Shown piece by piece: positions 53,805 through 63,845 of a stretch of 64,000 nucleotides of DNA. The notes beneath the pieces are model-generated. The model searched no databases. It had not been told where the DNA came from and saw nothing but the letters and a program-made list of their open reading frames with translations. The stretch is from assembly GCA_049965615.1 (NCBI GenBank), contig JBMFWD010000003.1:62001-126000 (forward strand). Direction: 5' to 3'. A program made the translations under genes and the position numbers. The first letter of the stretch is position 1; each line of letters starts with the position of its first letter. This DNA is from Acidobacterium sp049965615 (GTDB lineage: Bacteria; Acidobacteriota; Terriglobia; Terriglobales; Acidobacteriaceae).

Positions 53805-56501
53805 ATGCTGACGTATCCCGTGACAGAAGCCACCCAACCCAAAGATCCTGCGGCGCCCACACCCCTCATGCGCCAGTATCAGGCCGCCAAAAGCGAGCAC
53901 CCCGATGCCCTGCTCTTTTTCCGCATGGGCGATTTTTACGAGCTCTTCTTTGAAGATGCCAAAATTGCCGCCCGCGAGTTGGAAATCACCCTCACCGCCC
54001 GCGACCGCGAAAGAAGCCAGCCCATGTGCGGCGTTCCCTACCACGCGGTCGAGGGCTACCTCACCCGCCTGCTGCGCAAGGGCTACCGCATCGCCATCTG
54101 CGATCAGATGGAAGACCCCAGGCTCACCAAAAAAATCGTGCGGCGCGAGGTCACACGGGTCCTTACTCCCGGCACCGCCATCGATCCCGGCTTCAACGCG
54201 GGACAAAACAACTACCTCGCCGCCCTGCACCAAACGGATAGCGGCGTAGGACTGGCCTTCCTCGACCTCTCCACCGCCGACTTTCGCGCAACCGAGTTCT
54301 CCGGCCCCTCGGCTCTCGCACAAGCCTTCGATGAAATCGCAAAAGTCGCTCCCACTGAACTCATCTTTGCCGCCGGGCAGACCTGGGCTCAAAGCTGGGA
54401 GGCCCCGGCCGAGTTCGCCAGCGTAAAAACCTCTAACGGCCTTGAGGACTGGATCTTCACCCCCGACTATGCCCTGCCCCTGCTCGAGCGACAGATGGGC
54501 GCAAAGTCGCTGGACGGCTACGGGCTCACCGGCCATCTGCCCGCCGCCATCGCCGCAGGCGCCATTGTCCATTACATCCGCTCCACCCAAAAGAGCGCTC
54601 CCGGCGACAACGGCCCCGAACACGTCGATTCCCTGCGCTTTTACGAGCGGAGCGAGCACCTGCACCTCGACCAGGTCAGCGTGCGCAACCTCGAACTGGT
54701 CGATCCGCTCTATCGCGACGCCGAAGGCGACACCACGCTCGCCGGCGCACTCGACGCCTGCATTACGCCCATGGGCAAGCGCCTCCTGCGCGGCTCCATC
54801 CTGCGCCCGCTGCTCTCCGCCGCAAAAATTGAAGCTCGCTACGCCGCCGTCGATGCAGCACGGCTCTCCCTGCAGGCCCGCGAACAGCTTCGCCACGCCC
54901 TCGACGGCATCCTCGACCTCGAACGCCTGTTGGCTCGCATTTCGCTGGAAAGCGCAGGCCCCCGCGACGTCGCCGCCATGGGCGCATCTCTCGCGCGGCT
55001 GCCCGGCCTCAAAGCCGGCGTCGCGGCCATCGACGAAGCATGGTGGCATCACGCAGCAACAGAACTCGACCCGCTCGAAGACCTGCATCAGGCCATCACC
55101 AGAACCCTCGTCCCCGAACCACCCCTCACCCTCGCCGACGGCGGCGTCATCGCCGAAGGCATCGACGCGGAACTCGACGAGCTGCGCGCCATCAGCCACA
55201 GCGGCCGCAGCTCCATTGCCGCCATTGAAGAGCGCGAGCGCCAGCGCACCGGCATTCCTTCCCTCAAAGTCCGCTTCAACTCCGTCTTCGGCTATTACAT
55301 CGAGGTCACCAAAGCCAACCTCGCGCATGTGCCCGCCGACTACGAGCGCAAGCAAACCCTCGTCAACGCCGAGCGCTTCACCACACCCGAACTCAAGGAC
55401 TACGAAACCAGGGTCCTCACCGCACAGGAGCGCTCGGTAGAAATTGAAAAGCGCATCTTCGCCCAGCTTCGCCGACTGGTCCTCGATCACGCCACCCGCA
55501 TCCGCAAAACCAGCGCCGCCGTGGCGGAAATCGATCTCCTCGCCAACTTCGCGCACCTCGCCGGCCTGCGCGGATACACCCGCCCCCGGATCACAAACCA
55601 CGATGCCGAAGACAGCAGCATCCTCGAAATCATCGGCGCGCGCCATCCGGTCATCGAACACCTTATGGAAAAGGCCGGCACCACCCGCTTCGTTCCCAAC
55701 GACCTCTTTCTCGATGCGAGCGAGGCCACCAGCAACCCGCACCTGCTGCTTATCACCGGCCCCAACATGGGCGGCAAATCCACCTACCTGCGCCAGGCCG
55801 CCTTGCTCGTCGTCATGGCGCAAATGGGCTGCTTCGTTCCTGCCGAGCGCATGCGCTACGGCCTCGTCGACCGCGTCTACACGCGCATTGGAGCCAGCGA
55901 CAACCTCGCCCGCGGCCGATCCACCTTCATGGTCGAAATGACCGAAACCGCCTCCATCCTCAACACCGCCACCGCGCAATCGCTCATCCTCCTCGACGAG
56001 ATGGGCCGCGGCACCGCCACCTTTGACGGCCTTGCCCTCGCATGGGCAACGCTCGAATTTCTCCACGCCGAAGTCGGCGCGCGCACCCTCTTCGCCACGC
56101 ACTACCACGAGCTCACCCTTCTCGCCGAGCAGCTCCCGCGCCTCGCCAACCTGCGCGTCTCCATCAAGGAAACTCCCCAAGGCATCGTCTTTCTGCACCG
56201 CATCGAGCAGGGCGCCGCCAGCAAAAGCTACGGCATCGAGGTCGCACGCCTCGCCGGCCTGCCCCAGCGTGTCATCCAGCGCGCCCGCCAGGTGCTCAAG
56301 CAACACGAGCGCTCCGAGCGCAGCAACATCGCAGCCGAAGCCGCGCCACCGCTGCAGATGACCATGTTCACGCCGCTCTCCCAGCAGGTCGTAGACCGAC
56401 TGCAGGCTACCGACATCAATACCCTCACGCCGCTCGACGCCCTCAACCTGCTCCATGAACTCAAAGCAGAGATCGGCGGCGAAAAAGGCGACAAGCCATG
56501 A
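53805..56501 (+). CDS. mutS: DNA mismatch repair protein MutS
   Basis: Recognises mismatches and starts repair. It has 898 residues. The mismatch-binding domain has FFRMGDFYELFFEDA (Phe-x-Glu reader) near residue 37. Connector, lever and clamp domains occupy about 130-570. The C-terminal ATPase has GPNMGGKSTYLRQ, LLDEMGRGTATFDG and ATHYHEL. ATG 53805 is chosen; an in-frame TTG at 53739 would add 22 Pro-rich residues. Its stop overlaps nagZ by ATGA, so a DNA repair gene heads a cell-wall recycling operon. Confidence 0.97.
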   Translation: MLTYPVTEATQPKDPAAPTPLMRQYQAAKSEHPDALLFFRMGDFYELFFEDAKIAARELEITLTARDRERSQPMCGVPYHAVEGYLTRLLRKGYRIAICDQMEDPRLTKKIVRREVTRVLTPGTAIDPGFNAGQNNYLAALHQTDSGVGLAFLDLSTADFRATEFSGPSALAQAFDEIAKVAPTELIFAAGQTWAQSWEAPAEFASVKTSNGLEDWIFTPDYALPLLERQMGAKSLDGYGLTGHLPAAIAAGAIVHYIRSTQKSAPGDNGPEHVDSLRFYERSEHLHLDQVSVRNLELVDPLYRDAEGDTTLAGALDACITPMGKRLLRGSILRPLLSAAKIEARYAAVDAARLSLQAREQLRHALDGILDLERLLARISLESAGPRDVAAMGASLARLPGLKAGVAAIDEAWWHHAATELDPLEDLHQAITRTLVPEPPLTLADGGVIAEGIDAELDELRAISHSGRSSIAAIEERERQRTGIPSLKVRFNSVFGYYIEVTKANLAHVPADYERKQTLVNAERFTTPELKDYETRVLTAQERSVEIEKRIFAQLRRLVLDHATRIRKTSAAVAEIDLLANFAHLAGLRGYTRPRITNHDAEDSSILEIIGARHPVIEHLMEKAGTTRFVPNDLFLDASEATSNPHLLLITGPNMGGKSTYLRQAALLVVMAQMGCFVPAERMRYGLVDRVYTRIGASDNLARGRSTFMVEMTETASILNTATAQSLILLDEMGRGTATFDGLALAWATLEFLHAEVGARTLFATHYHELTLLAEQLPRLANLRVSIKETPQGIVFLHRIEQGAASKSYGIEVARLAGLPQRVIQRARQVLKQHERSERSNIAAEAAPPLQMTMFTPLSQQVVDRLQATDINTLTPLDALNLLHELKAEIGGEKGDKP

Positions 56502-57580
56502 AGCCCGACCTCAACCTCCGGAACGTCACCGGGCGCGTCTTCATGGTCGGCCTCGAAGGCGCCTCCGTCACCGCGCTCGAACGCTCCTGGCTCCGCCTCA
56601 TCAAACCCTCCGGAGTCATCCTCTTCCGGCGCAACATTGAATCCCCAGAGCAGGTCATCGATCTGCTCCGCGAAACCACTGCGATCATCGGCCGCCCACT
56701 CCTGCGCGCCGTTGACCTCGAAGGAGGCCTCGTCGACCGCCTGCGCGATATCTTCGGGTCCATGCCCGCGCCCGCCGATGTCTACGGCACTCGCAACCCA
56801 GACCTCTACCACCTCCACGGCATCCTCATCGGCCGCGCCGCGCACATGATGGGCTTCAATGCCAGCTTTGCCCCCGTCCTCGATCTTGCTCTGCCCGAGT
56901 CAAAAGATGTGATGAAGTCCCGGGTCATCTCCGCCCGCCCGTCCGACGTGGTCCACTACGCATCGGCCTTTCTCACCGGCCTCGCCAGCCAGGAAGTCTA
57001 CGGCTGCGGCAAGCACTTCCCCGGCCTGGGCGGCGGCACGCTCGACTCCCACATGCAGATGCCCGAGATTCACCGCACCTGGGACCAACTCTGGAACCAG
57101 GACCTCATCCCCTATCGCGAACTCAAGCACCTGCTGCCCATCGTCATGGTGGCCCACGCCGCCTATCCGGCAGTCAACCACTCCAGGTTGCCCGCATCCA
57201 TCTCCGAGTACTGGATCAGCCGCATCCTCCGCAACCGCATCGGCTACAAAGGGCTCGTCATCTCCGACGACATGGAGATGGGTGGAATCCTCTCCGAGCG
57301 CGACATCGGCGATGCCGCCATCAAGGCCATCGCAGCCGGCACGGACATGATCGAAATCTGCAAGGACCCCGCGCTCGTCATCACAGCCTTCGAAGCCATG
57401 CTCCGCGAGGCGGAACTCAGCCCCTCCTTCGCCCGGCAACTTCGCTTCTCCCACCGCAGGCTCGAAGCCTGGAAAGACCGCTACGTCCTCATACAAACCC
57501 AGTTGCTGCGCAATCCAAACCCTGCAAGAGTAGACAAACTGCGTGCGGAGATCGCGCACCTCCGGGAGATTTGCTCATGA
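56498..57580 (+). CDS. nagZ: Glycoside hydrolase family 3, NagZ-like beta-N-acetylglucosaminidase
   Basis: Removes GlcNAc from anhydro-muropeptides in peptidoglycan recycling. The 360-residue protein has the GH3 barrel, DLEGGLVDRL, the acid/base loop GKHFPGLGGGTLDSH (the His-containing NagZ loop) and the nucleophile Asp in LVISDDMEMGG. There is no signal peptide, so it acts in the cytoplasm. It overlaps mutS and anmK by ATGA at both ends. The partner AnmK acts on the product pathway, which supports the call. Confidence 0.91.
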   Translation: MKPDLNLRNVTGRVFMVGLEGASVTALERSWLRLIKPSGVILFRRNIESPEQVIDLLRETTAIIGRPLLRAVDLEGGLVDRLRDIFGSMPAPADVYGTRNPDLYHLHGILIGRAAHMMGFNASFAPVLDLALPESKDVMKSRVISARPSDVVHYASAFLTGLASQEVYGCGKHFPGLGGGTLDSHMQMPEIHRTWDQLWNQDLIPYRELKHLLPIVMVAHAAYPAVNHSRLPASISEYWISRILRNRIGYKGLVISDDMEMGGILSERDIGDAAIKAIAAGTDMIEICKDPALVITAFEAMLREAELSPSFARQLRFSHRRLEAWKDRYVLIQTQLLRNPNPARVDKLRAEIAHLREICS

Positions 57581-58758
57581 AACCACTGCCTCTCACCGTC
57601 GCCGGCGTCATGAGCGGGACCTCCGCCGACGGCATCGATGTTGCTCTCGCACGCATTGAGCCGCGCACCGGCAAACGCGGCAACACGCTCCGCCTCCAGT
57701 TGCTCGCGCACGAAGCATTTCCCTTCCCCAGGCCGCTGCGCACCGCCGTCCTGGCCGCGCAGGACGCAAAGACCATCTCCACCGCCGAACTGGCGCGCCT
57801 CAACTGGCGTCTTGGAATCGCCTACGCTGAAGCCGTCGAGGCCACCATCCATAAACACGGTGCCGAAATCGACCTCATCGGCTGCCACGGCCAGACCATC
57901 TACCATCAGGCGCAGCCCAGTCGCTACTGCGGCGCGAGCTTCGCCTGCACCTGGCAAATTGGCGAGCCCGCGCTCATGGCCACCCGGCTTCAGATTCCCG
58001 TCGTCTCCAATTTTCGCCCCGCAGACATGGTCGCAGGCGGCCAGGGCGCTCCGCTCGTGCCCCTGCTCGACTACGTAGTCTTTGCCCAGCCTGCTACCAG
58101 CGTCGTGCTGCAGAACATCGGCGGCATCGGCAACCTCACCGCCATTCCCGCCGGGGCAGGCGCGGATGAAGTCATGGCCTTCGACACCGGCCCTGGCAAC
58201 ATGCTCATCGACGCGCTCATGCAAAAGCTCTACAACAAGCCCTACGATCGCGACGGGCTCACCGCAAAGCGCGGCAACGTTCTAGCCGACGTCCTCAAGT
58301 CCGTGTTGCAACACGCATTCTTTCACAAGGCTCCGCCCAGGTCCGCGGGCCGCGAGCAATTTGGAGCCGCCTTCGCGGACGACTTCCTCACCCGCTGCCG
58401 CAAGGCAGGCGGTTCCAGCGAAGACACCGTCGCCACCGCCACCGCGCTCACCGCCGAGTCCATCGCGATAAGCTACGCCAACTTTGTCCAGCCCAAAATG
58501 CGGTCATCGCCGGTCGAATACATTCTCTCCGGCGGCGGAGCCGGCAACATCGCCCTCATCCACATGCTCCGCGAGCGCCTGGAGCCGCTCGGCTGCAAGC
58601 TCTTCCAGAGCGACGAAGCCGGCATGCCCGCGCAGGCCAAGGAGGCGGCAGCCTTTGCCCTGCTCGCCTACTGCACCTATTACGGCCTGCCCGGCAACCT
58701 GCCTTCGGCCACCGGGGCCATCGCGCCGGTAGTCCTCGGGACCATCTCCCATGGCTGA
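57577..58758 (+). CDS. anmK: Anhydro-N-acetylmuramic acid kinase
   Basis: Hydrolyses and phosphorylates 1,6-anhydro-MurNAc to MurNAc-6-phosphate during recycling. It has 393 residues with the ATP-binding VMSGTSADGIDVAL, GCHGQTIYH, PLVPLLDYVVF and NIGGIGNLTAIP motifs. ATG 57577 overlaps the nagZ stop by four bases; an in-frame TTG at 57571 is less likely. The next gene, a peptide-binding protein, starts eight bases before its stop. Confidence 0.95.
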   Translation: MKPLPLTVAGVMSGTSADGIDVALARIEPRTGKRGNTLRLQLLAHEAFPFPRPLRTAVLAAQDAKTISTAELARLNWRLGIAYAEAVEATIHKHGAEIDLIGCHGQTIYHQAQPSRYCGASFACTWQIGEPALMATRLQIPVVSNFRPADMVAGGQGAPLVPLLDYVVFAQPATSVVLQNIGGIGNLTAIPAGAGADEVMAFDTGPGNMLIDALMQKLYNKPYDRDGLTAKRGNVLADVLKSVLQHAFFHKAPPRSAGREQFGAAFADDFLTRCRKAGGSSEDTVATATALTAESIAISYANFVQPKMRSSPVEYILSGGGAGNIALIHMLRERLEPLGCKLFQSDEAGMPAQAKEAAAFALLAYCTYYGLPGNLPSATGAIAPVVLGTISHG

Positions 58759-60328
58759 ACCCAGCAGCCCCCACCGCAGGCCAGGCCTCATCGCCGGCTT
58801 TAGCACCCGCGCGCTCTTCGCGCTCCTCACCACCGCCACCCTCCTGCTTGGCGGATGCAGCGGAGACAAGCCCCCCGCCAACACCGCCGTCATGCTCATC
58901 GACAGCAGCCCCTCCAACCTCGACCCGCGCGTCGGAACCGACGCCCAGTCCGAGCACATCGACATGCTGCTCTTCGACTCGCTCGTCCGGCACAACTCCC
59001 ACTTCGGCTTCCAGCCCTCGCTCGCCTCCAGTTGGAACACGCCCAACCCCAGCACCTACATCTTTCACCTGCGCCCCGGCGTCCGGTTCAGCAACGGCAA
59101 GCCGCTCACCGCCCGCGACGTCAAGTGGACCATCGAGTCCATGCTCAACGGCACCGTCACCACCGTGAAGACAGCCGCGTATGAAGACATCGCCGCTATC
59201 GACACGCCCGATCCGCTCACCGTTGTCATCCACCTCAGGCAGCCCGACAATGCCCTGCTCTCCAATCTCTCTGACGGTGCGCTGGAGATTGTCCCCTACG
59301 GCAGCGGCAAGAACTTTGGACAGCACCCCGTCGGCAGCGGCCCGTTCGAGTTTGTCAGCCAGGCCTACGACCGCGACGTTGTCATCCAGCGCAACCCTTA
59401 CTACTGGGGCACAAAGCCGCACATCGAGCGCGTCCGCTTCCACGTCGTTCCCGACGCCACCACCCGCGCCCTCGAACTTGAAAAAGGCTCCGCCGATGTC
59501 GAAATCAACTCACTGCCACAGGACACCGTGCGCGCCCTCCGAGCCGACAAAAATCTGCGCGTCATCTCCCAGCCGGGAACGGAACTCTATTACATCGTCT
59601 TCAACCTGCGTGATCCCATCCTTCGCCACCAGAGGGTCCGCCAGGCCATTGCCTATGCCATCAACCGTCCCCTCATCATCCAGTCTCTGTTTGGCGGTGA
59701 TGCCCGGCTCGCCTCCAGCCTGCTCCCACCCGAGCACTGGGCGTGGACCCCGACCCCACCCTACACCTACGACCCGGCCAAAGCCGACCAGCTCCTCGAC
59801 GAAGCAGGATTCCCCCGCAAAAAAGATGGCATCCGCTTCCGCATCGCCATGAAGACCTCCACCGACGAGACCACCCGCCTCATGGCCATGGCCATCCAGG
59901 CCGAACTCGCCCAGGTCGGCATCAAGATGGAGCTGCGCAGCTTCGAGTTCGCCACCTTCTACTCCGACCTCACTCGCGGAGCCTTCCAGATGGCCCCCTC
60001 GCGCTGGATTGGCGGCAATGAGCAGCCCGACATCTTCCGCTACTCCTTTGCCTCGTCCAGCTTTCCGCCCTACGGAGCCAACCGCGGCTATTTTCACGAT
60101 CCTGAAGTCGACCACCTCATCGACGAAGCCTCCACCAGCCCAGACCGGGCCGTCCAGATAGCCGATTACGCCCGAATCCAGCAGATCGTCGCCACCCAGC
60201 TCCCCACCTTCGACCTGTTCTATATCAATAACGTCGTCGTGCATTCCACGCGCCTCACAAACCTCACCATCACCTCCTCGCCCTCCGGAAATTTCTATTT
60301 TTTGTGCACCGCCAGGCTGCGCCAGTAG
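58751..60328 (+). CDS. Peptide-binding lipoprotein of an ABC transporter (SBP_bac_5)
   Basis: A 525-residue class C solute-binding protein of the DppA/OppA/MppA family. The lipobox is LGGC (Cys near 36), and family segments are DPRVGTDAQSEHIDMLLFDSLV, FHLRPGVRFSNGKPLTARDVKW and GSGPFEF. It overlaps anmK, so it belongs to the recycling operon. MppA and YepA of other bacteria bind murein peptides, so import of muropeptides or free peptides is a reasonable proposal. No permease or ATPase follows; the orphan DppB-like permease at 5862-6788 is the only candidate partner in the window. Confidence 0.88.
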   Translation: MAEPSSPHRRPGLIAGFSTRALFALLTTATLLLGGCSGDKPPANTAVMLIDSSPSNLDPRVGTDAQSEHIDMLLFDSLVRHNSHFGFQPSLASSWNTPNPSTYIFHLRPGVRFSNGKPLTARDVKWTIESMLNGTVTTVKTAAYEDIAAIDTPDPLTVVIHLRQPDNALLSNLSDGALEIVPYGSGKNFGQHPVGSGPFEFVSQAYDRDVVIQRNPYYWGTKPHIERVRFHVVPDATTRALELEKGSADVEINSLPQDTVRALRADKNLRVISQPGTELYYIVFNLRDPILRHQRVRQAIAYAINRPLIIQSLFGGDARLASSLLPPEHWAWTPTPPYTYDPAKADQLLDEAGFPRKKDGIRFRIAMKTSTDETTRLMAMAIQAELAQVGIKMELRSFEFATFYSDLTRGAFQMAPSRWIGGNEQPDIFRYSFASSSFPPYGANRGYFHDPEVDHLIDEASTSPDRAVQIADYARIQQIVATQLPTFDLFYINNVVVHSTRLTNLTITSSPSGNFYFLCTARLRQ

Positions 60329-60415
60329 CCCACCAGGCGTCCTGATCAAGCGGGGCGTGCCAGTTTTCCCTGAAATCCCGGCCCGAATACCTGCGCGAAC
60401 TTCGTTAATTGTTAT

Positions 60416-60434
60416 ATGAGCGAAATTCACTCAT
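60416..60434. promoter_or_regulatory. Near-perfect 19-base dyad upstream of the groE promoter
   Basis: ATGAGCGAA, one centre base, TTCACTCAT; the two arms match in eight of nine positions. It lies 17 bases upstream of the -35 box and about 90 bases after the binding-protein stop. It could be an operator or a terminator hairpin; no T tract of note follows. Confidence 0.4.
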
Positions 60435-60451
60435 GTTTCATCCATGCCCTC

Positions 60452-60480
60452 TTGACAACCGCTACCCCTGTTGGGATACA
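60452..60480 (+). promoter_or_regulatory. Promoter of groES-groEL
   Basis: A consensus -35 TTGACA (60452-60457) and -10 GATACA (60475-60480) are 17 bases apart. Transcription would start inside the adjacent CIRCE element and give a leader of about 195 bases with a GC-rich hairpin near 60628-60648. The 353-base gap between the binding protein and groES is explained mostly by these elements. Confidence 0.8.
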
Positions 60481-60507
60481 TTAGCAATCGGAGGTGGACA
60501 CTGCTAA
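60481..60507 (+). promoter_or_regulatory. CIRCE operator (HrcA site)
   Basis: TTAGCAATC, nine bases, CACTGCTAA. The consensus is TTAGCACTC-N9-GAGTGCTAA; three of eighteen arm positions differ. It directly follows the -10 box, so bound HrcA would block the start of transcription until heat or misfolded protein titrates GroEL. The hrcA gene is not in the window. Confidence 0.85.
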
Positions 60508-60681
60508 CGGCCGAAACCAGGTATTCTCTGCCGTAACGGGTCACGATCACCCACCGCAGCCAACTCCATTTTCAGAGTCAGTTCGATTCGCAAATTTCAG
60601 GCGGGCACTCACCCGCCGGGTAATCCCCGGCTGCCTTAAGCCGGGTAAAGCAACGCAACGTTGTAAAGGAGAAGCATCGCA

Positions 60682-60993
60682 ATGGCAACAGCAGCTGTAG
60701 CAACCACGTTCACCCCGCTTCACGACCGTATCCTGGTCCGCCGCGTCGACGAAGGCGAGACCATCCGCGGCGGCATCATCATCCCCGACTCCGCCAAGGA
60801 GAAGCCCCAGGAAGGCGAAGTCATCGCCGTGGGCAAGGGCAAGAGCAACGACGAAGGCAAGGTCTTCCCCCTCGATGTGAAGGCTGGCGACCGCGTTCTC
60901 TTCGGTAAGTACTCCGGCACCGAAATCAAGATCGATGGCGAAGAGTTCCTCATCATGCGTGAGGAAGAAGTCCTCGGCATCCTCAAGAAGTGA
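60682..60993 (+). CDS. groES: Co-chaperonin GroES
   Basis: The 103-residue lid of the GroEL chamber. It has PLHDRILVRRVDEGE near the N-terminus, the mobile loop with the GroEL-contacting GGIIIP (about 31-36) and the terminal FLIMREEEVLGIL. The ATG follows AAAGGAGAA by eight bases. An Ala/Thr extension of about ten residues precedes the usual start. It forms one operon with groEL, 95 bases downstream. Confidence 0.98.
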   Translation: MATAAVATTFTPLHDRILVRRVDEGETIRGGIIIPDSAKEKPQEGEVIAVGKGKSNDEGKVFPLDVKAGDRVLFGKYSGTEIKIDGEEFLIMREEEVLGILKK

Positions 60994-61088
60994 ACTTGCC
61001 GTTCAGCCAATCGCGCCTTCGGCGCAAACAGCCTGACAGTTTTCAGGCATAACCAGAAGATTTCAGTTATTCAGAAGGAGAAACACCC

Positions 61089-62753
<1,665 letters not shown>

Positions 62754-62787
62754 ACTTCGCCTTTCGCGAATCGCGCCTGTCAGCGCA

Positions 62788-62819
62788 TCGGGCTTCCCTC
62801 TCCGGGAAGCCCGATTCAT
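62788..62819 (+). terminator. Terminator of groES-groEL
   Basis: An 11-bp perfect stem (TCGGGCTTCCC with GGGAAGCCCGA) and a 5-base loop, followed by TTCATTTT. Confidence 0.85.
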
Positions 62820-62834
62820 TTTGAGCGCTGGAGA

Positions 62835-63419
62835 CTACATGCTTCCCTGAATCCCATGCAGCCACTTCGGAATGGGAGGATACTCTTCCACCAGACGTGC
62901 ATTCTCAAACACACCCGCAAGACGGTAAGGAGATCTCAGATCGTCGTTATCGTAGATGCGCACGTGCGGAAGCTCCCCGATAGCCCGCTGCAGATTCGCC
63001 AATGTTCTCGGAAATCGGTTCATTAACTTATCAGTGGGCACGTCATGACCACCCTGCGAGACGCGCATCGACACCCGCTCCTCTGATCTTTCGAATGAAC
63101 CTATCCCGATATAACAAAGCACCACCGCATAACCAGCCCCCGCCGCCCGCGACAGAAAAGAAAGCTTATCCCCCACCGGATCAGAAAATACAGTCTCAAA
63201 AACGAAGCTTTCCCGCTGGCGAACAAGCTCTTCGCGAATAGACTGCGCAATCCGAGCGCCCTCGTAAGCACTCACATGGAGTTCCCGCGCAATCACATCC
63301 GCATTCACGAAACGCAAGCCCGCAGGCTGCAGGTGAGAGTAGTAAAACGTAGTCTTGCCCGCACCGTTCGGCCCGGCTACTGCGACAACCATCGGCCTCA
63401 GATCCAGATAGGATCTCAC
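62835..63419 (-). CDS. Zeta-toxin-like P-loop kinase
   Basis: A 194-residue P-loop protein. Walker A is GPNGAGKTT (16-24), then FVNADVIARELH (an Asp where zeta toxins bind substrate) and FVFETVFSDP. These segments match zeta toxins, which phosphorylate UDP-N-acetylglucosamine and so block wall synthesis; whether this protein does so is not shown. It overlaps the ParD-like gene by ATGA and is the second gene of the pair. The C-terminus ends with a short Ile/Pro-rich tail. Confidence 0.82.
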   Translation of the reverse strand: MRSYLDLRPMVVAVAGPNGAGKTTFYYSHLQPAGLRFVNADVIARELHVSAYEGARIAQSIREELVRQRESFVFETVFSDPVGDKLSFLSRAAGAGYAVVLCYIGIGSFERSEERVSMRVSQGGHDVPTDKLMNRFPRTLANLQRAIGELPHVRIYDNDDLRSPYRLAGVFENARLVEEYPPIPKWLHGIQGSM

Positions 63420-63814
63420 CGCCCGGCAGCGGCCTTTCTGGTCCGGAGTCGCTCCGCCTCAAACTTGCGATTCACAAATCGGCCCACCGTCCGCGTCCCG
63501 TCTTCCTCAATGCGCTCCAGCCACCCGGGGCGTCCTGGACAAGGCCTGTAACGCGGAAAAGGCTGCGTCTCAAGATAGGCCGCCAGCCGCTTGTGCCCGG
63601 CGGGCTTCTCAACGCTTTCGAGCAGTGACGAAAGCGGCTGCGCCGCGGCGCGACGGCTGAGCGCCAGCACCTGGTCGCCATTCAAAAGCGATTCAACAGA
63701 ACGTCCCAGGCGAGCCCAGAACTCTACCTGACCCGCTATCGAGCGCTCCATTGCCTCGCCGGCAAGGCGGGCATCCAGCACCAGCGGATCCGAAAGCTTG
63801 ACAGGCTGACTCAT
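63416..63814 (-). CDS. ParD-like antitoxin
   Basis: A 132-residue protein. The N-terminal part (MSQPVKLSDPLVLDARLAGEAMERSIAGQ-type, residues 1-40) matches the ParD_like family (PF11903), with a ribbon-helix-helix DNA-binding pattern. The C-terminal part (about 75-132) has a basic segment rich in Arg/Pro (RYRPCPGRPGWLER). It precedes and overlaps the zeta-like toxin. ATG 63814 lies nine bases from a perfect palindrome that is probably its operator. Confidence 0.78.
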   Translation of the reverse strand: MSQPVKLSDPLVLDARLAGEAMERSIAGQVEFWARLGRSVESLLNGDQVLALSRRAAAQPLSSLLESVEKPAGHKRLAAYLETQPFPRYRPCPGRPGWLERIEEDGTRTVGRFVNRKFEAERLRTRKAAAGR

Positions 63815-63822
63815 ACCAGAAT

Positions 63823-63839
63823 GGTAGCATATTGCTACC
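63823..63839 (-). promoter_or_regulatory. Candidate operator of the ParD-like/zeta pair
   Basis: A perfect 7-3-7 palindrome (GGTAGCA, TAT, TGCTACC) immediately upstream of the antitoxin start codon, where a ribbon-helix-helix dimer pair would repress the operon. Confidence 0.6.
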
Positions 63840-63845
63840 TTTAGA

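Noticed and set aside
53499..56456. A 985-codon open frame on the strand opposite mutS
   Set aside because: It mirrors mutS nearly end to end and gives low-complexity Gly/Asp/Glu/Val-rich protein without any family motif. It results from the strong third-position GC bias of mutS.
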